Positions 59,277 to 64,000 of a DNA stretch of 64,000 bases are shown piece by piece (position 1 is the stretch's first letter; every line of letters begins with the position of its first letter). The notes under the pieces were generated by a model. The model was not told the origin of the DNA and did no database searches. It worked only from the letters and a program-made list of their open reading frames with translations. The DNA is from Chloroflexota bacterium (lineage in GTDB: Bacteria > Chloroflexota > Anaerolineae > Anaerolineales > UBA4823): contig JAKOUW010000244.1 of NCBI GenBank assembly GCA_029782365.1, positions 1 through 64,000 on the forward strand, in the 5' to 3' direction. Both the position numbers and the translations under genes were made by a program.

Positions 59277-61853
59277 ATGGCAGAGATTTTCCGGAACTTG
59301 TGTGAGGCCGAGGCTGGTCAGTTAGAAATATTGCAAGGCAATATAGCCTTTGCGCTTGGTTGTGTAAGGGCGGGCATTCATGCAGTTGACGGGTATCCCG
59401 GAACACCTAGTTCTGAAGTCATCGATAAAGGCCTATCCCAAGTTCAGGATTTAATCAAAGTAGGTTGGTCTGTAAACGAGGCAGTCGCAGCTGGGATTGG
59501 TCATGGTCATTCGATCGCTGGCAAAGATTGTGTTGTAACCATGAAGGTCCCCGGGTTATTCCAGGCTGCAGATATTGTCAGCAGCGGCGCTCTATTTGCT
59601 CAAACACGCGGGGCTTTGGTTTACTATGTGGCCACTGATTTCACGCCGAATTCGACCCAACACACGATAGACCCGCGCTATTTCTTGAAAAGTTGTTTTT
59701 TGCCTATTTTTGAACCACGGAATCACCAGGAATTGCACGAATCGGCGGAAATTGCTGTAGAAATAAGCCGTGGTTTTCAAACATCGGTCGTTTTGTTGGT
59801 ATCTGGGGCATTGTGTCACAGCGAGGGCGTAATTCACCTCATGAAAAAACAAAAAAGGAAAGCTGTTGAAATGCCGGAGAATCTGCGCAGTTTTAATGTC
59901 TTGCCTGGCCTGGCGCGAAAAAATTATGACGCCGTCATGGCAAACCGCATGCCTGCGCTGGAAGAAATGGTAGAGTCCAGCCCCTTAAACCATTGGAAGC
60001 ATGGATCTGGAAAAGTTGGCGTTGTTTCTTGTGGCATTACTGACCTTTATTTACGAGAAATAGAATCTGTTTTCAATATAGATCTAGATGTTCTCTCGAT
60101 AGGATTCACAAACCCGTTGCCAATGAAGTTGATCAGGGAGTTTTATCAGTCGATAAACGGTCCGGTATTTGTTTTTGAGGAGGGCTACCGCTTTTTGGAA
60201 GAAGCCATGCTTCAGGCAGGTTTGAAAGTGTATGGTAAAGATCCTTACAGCAAAATCACTGAATGGTCGCCAGGATCAATCGCTGAAAGGTTAGAATGCA
60301 TGAGCGGTGGACTCATTAACACGCAATCACCGGTTCGGCTTTCACAGGTTGATGAATTTAATCTAACTGCGCGCCAACCGGTAAACCGCCCACCTTTGAT
60401 TTGTGCTGGCTGTCCTTACCGCTTATTTGCACATGAGGTTGCCCTTCTCAAGAAAAAGAAACAACTGGATTTGGTTTTTGGCGACATCGGGTGTAACACA
60501 CTCTTATATTTTATGAATGCCCTGGACACAGGCCTGGCAATGGGCGCGTCGGAAGCCGAACGGATTGGTTATGTACTTTCACAGCCAGAGAAGATTGGAC
60601 GGTGTATCAGCCTGGTCGGTGATTCAACCGAATGCCACAGTGGAATGGACGCCACTCGCAATGCGATTTACCGCAAAGTACCTGGCGTGAAAGTGATTTT
60701 GGATAATTCCTGGACTGGAATGACGGGAGGCCAACCTTCGCCAACTTCGCCGGTTAACCTGGCTGGTGAGAAAATGGATTTCAGCTTGACCGATTCTTTG
60801 AAGGCACACGGCGCAAATGTTCTCGAAGTCAGCGCTTACAGCAAACAGGATATCCGTTCTGCATTAAGAACAGCGCTTAGCGAAGCACAAAAGGGAAAAT
60901 TCACGACGATTGTCGTCAACAATGGTGTGTGCATCCAAAAACTGCCAGCTTCGAAGAAGCGCGTCTTTGTCAAAGCGGACGAGTGCAAAAGGTGCAATGC
61001 CTGCTTAATTTGTCCGGGAATTCAGTTGGACAGCGATGGTATTCCATTTGTTAACAACCTATGTTCTGGCTGCGGCGGTTCTGAACCAGCTTGTGTTCAA
61101 AGCTGTCCAACGAATGTCTTGAGAGTCTTCGAAAAAAGTGATATGAACCGGTCACAAAAACCAAAAAATCTCACTCAACCTCAAAATTTTGATGTACCCG
61201 TTGTCCGATCTGATTGTTTGCCGGAGCGAATCTCCCTGGCGATACGTGGGGTCGGTGGGCAGGGAAATCTATTTCTGGGAACGGTTCTCAGTCAATTAGT
61301 GAAGCTTTCAGGTTTTGGAAACACGAATGTAATCAAAGGAGAAACCCATGGTATGGCCCAAATGGGTGGGCCAGTCATCAGCACATTCGCATGCGGCAAA
61401 GCGTATAGCCCAATACCTTTGCCTGGTACTGTCGATGTATTAATCGGAATGGAGCGGAGTGAAATTTTGCGTCCAGGATTTTTGGAACTGTTAAAGCCTG
61501 ATGGAACACTGCTTCTGGCTGCTACCAAAATCATTCCATTTGGCTTATCGATCGACCAATATCCAAACGAGAATCAAATCCAATCCTTAATTCAAAATCT
61601 TCGAGTTATTGAAATTGACGCACAAACTGCGGCTTTTGAATCAGGCGACACAAGTGGCCGATCCGCGAACGCCGCTATGTTGGGGGCGCTCAGTAATATT
61701 GAGCCGTTTTCGATTTTCCCATTGGAGCATTGGCTTTTAGCATTGCAGAAAGCCAATCCACAACCATCCGTTTGGTCGGCGAACTATTCCGCCTTTATGG
61801 CAGGTCGTGCATTGTCGCAACAGTTCTACAAAGAAGAACAATTAATAAACTAA
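59277..61853 (+). CDS. IorA-IorB fusion: indolepyruvate:ferredoxin oxidoreductase, single chain
   Basis: 858 aa. The alpha part (1-560) has the pyruvate-oxidoreductase domain start GIHAVDGYPGTPSSEVIDKG, and the TPP region GDIGCNTLLYFMNALDTGLA, VGDSTECHSGMDATRNAIY and DNSWTGMTGGQPSP. A two-cluster ferredoxin follows (about 565-610: CKRCNACLICP, with CX2CX2CX2CP instead of the usual spacing; then CSGCGGSEPACVQSCP). Residues 640-858 are the IorB gamma domain (IRGVGGQGNLFLGTVLSQLV, GETHGMAQMGGPVISTF). IorA and IorB are usually separate. It oxidises aryl-2-oxo acids to acyl-CoA with ferredoxin as acceptor, in anaerobic amino-acid fermentation. Confidence 0.88.
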   Translation: MAEIFRNLCEAEAGQLEILQGNIAFALGCVRAGIHAVDGYPGTPSSEVIDKGLSQVQDLIKVGWSVNEAVAAGIGHGHSIAGKDCVVTMKVPGLFQAADIVSSGALFAQTRGALVYYVATDFTPNSTQHTIDPRYFLKSCFLPIFEPRNHQELHESAEIAVEISRGFQTSVVLLVSGALCHSEGVIHLMKKQKRKAVEMPENLRSFNVLPGLARKNYDAVMANRMPALEEMVESSPLNHWKHGSGKVGVVSCGITDLYLREIESVFNIDLDVLSIGFTNPLPMKLIREFYQSINGPVFVFEEGYRFLEEAMLQAGLKVYGKDPYSKITEWSPGSIAERLECMSGGLINTQSPVRLSQVDEFNLTARQPVNRPPLICAGCPYRLFAHEVALLKKKKQLDLVFGDIGCNTLLYFMNALDTGLAMGASEAERIGYVLSQPEKIGRCISLVGDSTECHSGMDATRNAIYRKVPGVKVILDNSWTGMTGGQPSPTSPVNLAGEKMDFSLTDSLKAHGANVLEVSAYSKQDIRSALRTALSEAQKGKFTTIVVNNGVCIQKLPASKKRVFVKADECKRCNACLICPGIQLDSDGIPFVNNLCSGCGGSEPACVQSCPTNVLRVFEKSDMNRSQKPKNLTQPQNFDVPVVRSDCLPERISLAIRGVGGQGNLFLGTVLSQLVKLSGFGNTNVIKGETHGMAQMGGPVISTFACGKAYSPIPLPGTVDVLIGMERSEILRPGFLELLKPDGTLLLAATKIIPFGLSIDQYPNENQIQSLIQNLRVIEIDAQTAAFESGDTSGRSANAAMLGALSNIEPFSIFPLEHWLLALQKANPQPSVWSANYSAFMAGRALSQQFYKEEQLIN

Positions 61854-61863
61854 GTCCAACAAT

Positions 61864-61906
61864 CATTGAAACAGATCTTGTTTACTAAATAAGGCCTGTT
61901 TCAATG
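61864..61906 (+). terminator. 11-bp hairpin after the IorA-IorB gene
   Basis: Perfect stem CATTGAAACAG / CTGTTTCAATG with a 21-nt loop, 10 nt after the stop codon. No T-run follows, so it may be a processing or stabilising hairpin. Confidence 0.55.
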
Positions 61907-62711
61907 TCATCATACTTGTTTTCCTTGACAATAAGGGTAAGAAAACACTTTAATTGATTTGGTGTGTACAGTGGATAATCTACTACGGTTCAGCGGGGTT
62001 TTCGGCAAGCAGCGAGCTTTTGAAGGTGGATGCTTACGTGCTGTTTTGGCATTAACCAGGTTATGTGAACCGTTGTTATGCGAGGAGCTGAACCTAATAA
62101 TGTCCGAATCCTCGAGCAACGAGCAATATGTCGCCGTCATCACCTGCCAGCTCGCAAATAGAAGCGAAAAATAACCACTTCATTCTGTTTTACCGGGTTT
62201 TTTGATGGATTAAAAATTAATTCTTGCCAGGTAAGGGTTGGAAATGTTGCCTTATTGGTTGCTAACCTAGGTCAGGAAATAATGCACTCCTGGATTTTGC
62301 TTACGGAGCCAGGGGTAAAAAAAGTGAAATTGCCGCTATACAACCGCTGAGGTTTGGTGAAGTCTATTGACTACGGTTTGCTCAGCAGGTGAGTTGAAAC
62401 TTCTGCAGGAAAGGTGGTTTCAGGCAGCGTAGTTATCAATAGAGGGCCGTGATAAAGCGGGGGAATGCTTGGCGACAGGCTAAAAAATTTTTTTCAACGA
62501 AGAATCGCGAAAATTTTTAGCGCACTTATGAGAACGAGTGCGCAGATGCGCTTTTACGGGTGTTACAATACCTGAAAATTGACAAAATGAACGAATTTTG
62601 CGCAAGGATCGTATCGTTTTTTCGATTTCGAGCAAAAAAATTGGGCGAAATTTTTCGAGGGGGTAGTACTCATCGGTTTAAAATTTCTCAAGGTTAACAT
62701 GGTGGATACGT
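61907..62711. other. Gene-poor stretch with hairpins
   Basis: About 800 nt without a convincing gene. Short frames exist (plus 61959-62174; minus 61910-62143) that overlap each other and show no family pattern. Two adjacent hairpins stand out: an imperfect 12-bp stem (GCTAAAAAATTTT at 62479 onward, with AAAATTTTTAGC at 62510-62521) and a perfect stem GCGCACT / AGTGCGC (62520-62526 and 62537-62543, 10-nt loop). This could be a degraded element or a small noncoding RNA; neither is shown. Confidence 0.45.
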
Positions 62712-62717
62712 TATAAT
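62712..62717 (+). promoter_or_regulatory. -10 box of the Mo-subunit gene
   Basis: Perfect TATAAT, 33 nt before the ATG; no -35 at the right distance. The gene has its own Shine-Dalgarno (GGAG 62741-62744, 6 nt before the start). Confidence 0.5.
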
Positions 62718-62750
62718 TCGATTCGTTAGCGAAGAATTCAGGAGACCAGT

Positions 62751-64000
62751 ATGAATGTTGTAGGTAATTCAGAACAGCGTGTAGATGCGGTTGGAAAAGT
62801 CACAGGCCAGGCATTGTATCCTGGCGATGTCAATATGCCAATGCAGACGCATATGAAAATACTTTTTGCAAACCGGCCGCATGCGATTATAAAAAGCATT
62901 GATACGACCATTGCAGAAGCAGTTCCTGGTGTTTTGATGGTCTTAACCGCAAAAGATGTTCCCGTTAATGAGTATGGTTTGATTATGCCGGACCAACCTG
63001 TTTTATGTGGTCCGAATTCGAATAAACTCTTGGCAGACCGAGTGAGGTTCATAGGCGATCAAGTTGCCTTAGTGGTTGCGGAAACCGAAGAGATCGCATC
63101 AATCGGACGAGACTTAATCCGTGTTGACTATGAAAACTTGCCAGTGATTGATGATCCTCGGATTGCAATGCAAGATGGAGCTACGTTGATCCATCCAGAC
63201 CGCTCATCAAATGTCTTTGGGCGATATCGTATTCGCAACGGAGATGTAGAAAGCGCGTTCGCCAGGGCAGATGTGATTGTAGAGGGAGAATACCACACGC
63301 CCGCCCAAGAGCATGCTTTCCTGCAGCCAGAAGCTGGATTAGGTTTTATTGATGAAGTTGGCAGAGTTACGGTGATCGTTGGTGGACAATGGACACACGA
63401 AGACCAAGAGCAAATTGCCCATTCTTTACACCTTGAAAATGAACAAGTCAGGGTGATATATCCGGCTATTGGCGGTGCTTTCGGAGGCCGTGAGGATATG
63501 TCAGTACAAATAGTCCTAGCTCTGGCTGCAGTGAAGTTGAAAGAACGGGGCATGCCCAGACCGGTTAAGATCATATGGAACAGGGAAGAGTCGATAATCG
63601 GACACCATAAACGGCATCCCTATTTTATTAAAATGAAATGGGGAGCGATGAAAGATGGAAAGGTGATTGCTGTCAAAGCTGAATTGGTGGCAGATGGCGG
63701 AGCTTATGCATATACATCTACCAAAGTGTTGGGCAATGCAACCTTACTAAGTACAGGACCTTATGAGATACCAAATGTGCACGTCGACTCGTATGCGGTA
63801 TATACCAATAATATTCCCAATGGAGCATTTCGCGGTTTTGGAGGACCTCAGGCTGCTTTTGCTGCCGAGACTCAAATGAACCGCCTGGCTGAAAAGCTGG
63901 ACATTGATCCTGTCGAAATCCGCCTAAGGAATCTTTTTCAGGAAGGTTCCATGCTTTCGGTTGGCTCTCCGCTGCCTCCTGGAGTGTCCATCGATAAAGT
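62751..64000 (+). CDS. Molybdenum hydroxylase large subunit, CoxL/XdhA-type (cut by window edge)
   Basis: The first 416 codons, open to the end of the window. Starts [18 protein letters not shown], with [37 protein letters not shown] (Mo-pterin loop), [17 protein letters not shown] and [20 protein letters not shown], the canonical large-subunit features. It has no ferredoxin or FAD domain at its N-terminus. The start has a good Shine-Dalgarno. Its electron-transfer partner may be the FAD/[2Fe-2S] fusion at 51506-52942 or a gene beyond the window. Confidence 0.9.
   Translation, partial: MNVVGNSEQRVDAVGKVTGQALYPGDVNMPMQTHMKILFANRPHAIIKSIDTTIAEAVPGVLMVLTAKDVPVNEYGLIMPDQPVLCGPNSNKLLADRVRFIGDQVALVVAETEEIASIGRDLIRVDYENLPVIDDPRIAMQDGATLIHPDRSSNVFGRYRIRNGDVESAFARADVIVEGEYHTPAQEHAFLQPEAGLGFIDEVGRVTVIVGGQWTHEDQEQIAHSLHLENEQVRVIYPAIGGAFGGREDMSVQIVLALAAVKLKERGMPRPVKIIWNREESIIGHHKRHPYFIKMKWGAMKDGKVIAVKAELVADGGAYAYTSTKVLGNATLLSTGPYEIPNVHVDSYAVYTNNIPNGAFRGFGGPQAAFAAETQMNRLAEKLDIDPVEIRLRNLFQEGSMLSVGSPLPPGVSIDK

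Noticed and set aside
61910-62174. Overlapping 70-77-codon ORFs on both strands after the IorA-IorB gene
   Set aside because: No recognisable sequence pattern and no ribosome site; kept only as part of a gap entry.

Overview
The window looks like a chromosomal piece of a Chloroflexota bacterium, probably Anaerolineae-like. Clues are Thr/Pro-rich linkers on exported proteins, lipobox-anchored enzymes, a CAP protein with an NBR1-type Ig domain, Ser/Thr kinases carrying FHA and TolB-propeller domains, a BTAD/SARP regulator and several CO-dehydrogenase-type molybdenum hydroxylases. This placement is inferred from gene families only; there is no rRNA or tRNA gene in the window.

Left part (1-9.6 kb). 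The tail of an IS982-like transposase lies at the edge, next to a truncated signal-peptide ORF that it may have interrupted. Housekeeping genes follow: msrP-msrQ, an MFS exporter overlapping a HAD phosphatase, a DUF2227 protein, a histidine phosphatase, a 5'-nucleotidase lipoprotein, a CPBP protease and hutH. Three of these genes have a -10 box exactly 7 nt before the start codon and are probably leaderless.

Centre (9.7-40.4 kb, all minus strand). This is a complete-looking gene cluster for a phage-tail-like contractile injection system (CIS/eCIS). In transcription order it holds a SARP/BTAD regulator, a small protein, an AAA+ ATPase, a 2070-residue Ala/Gly/Pro-rich giant protein, a TPR protein, a DUF4157 protein, DUF4255, sheath, tube, a tail-assembly protein, a small protein, a second tube, a Pro-rich protein, a LysM hub protein, spike, PAAR, gp25, baseplate J, a gpI-like baseplate protein fused to an FHA domain, and two FHA-bearing transmembrane Ser/Thr kinases. 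A strong terminator (9646-9685) closes the cluster. GAC-headed repeats spaced exactly 11 bp overlap a candidate promoter in front of the structural operon, just downstream of the SARP gene. The most interesting idea here is a contractile injector whose baseplate carries its own phosphothreonine-binding domain and is co-encoded with kinases that sense the cell exterior.

Right part (40.6-64 kb). A CAP lipoprotein is followed by one tight plus-strand operon (42.0-53.4 kb). It encodes a thioesterase, an XdhD/YgfM-type molybdenum hydroxylase, an M16C peptidase, a CBS-containing pyrophosphatase, XdhC, an FAD/[2Fe-2S] fusion and a small membrane protein. Converging on it is a minus-strand trio: aminotransferase, GNAT acetyltransferase and rRNA methyltransferase. 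Next come a membrane protein and its TetR regulator with a 22-bp palindromic operator, a Crp/Fnr regulator, an IorA-IorB fusion, about 0.9 kb without a supportable gene, and the start of a molybdenum-binding hydroxylase subunit cut by the window edge. That subunit could be the missing partner of the FAD/[2Fe-2S] fusion 10 kb away.
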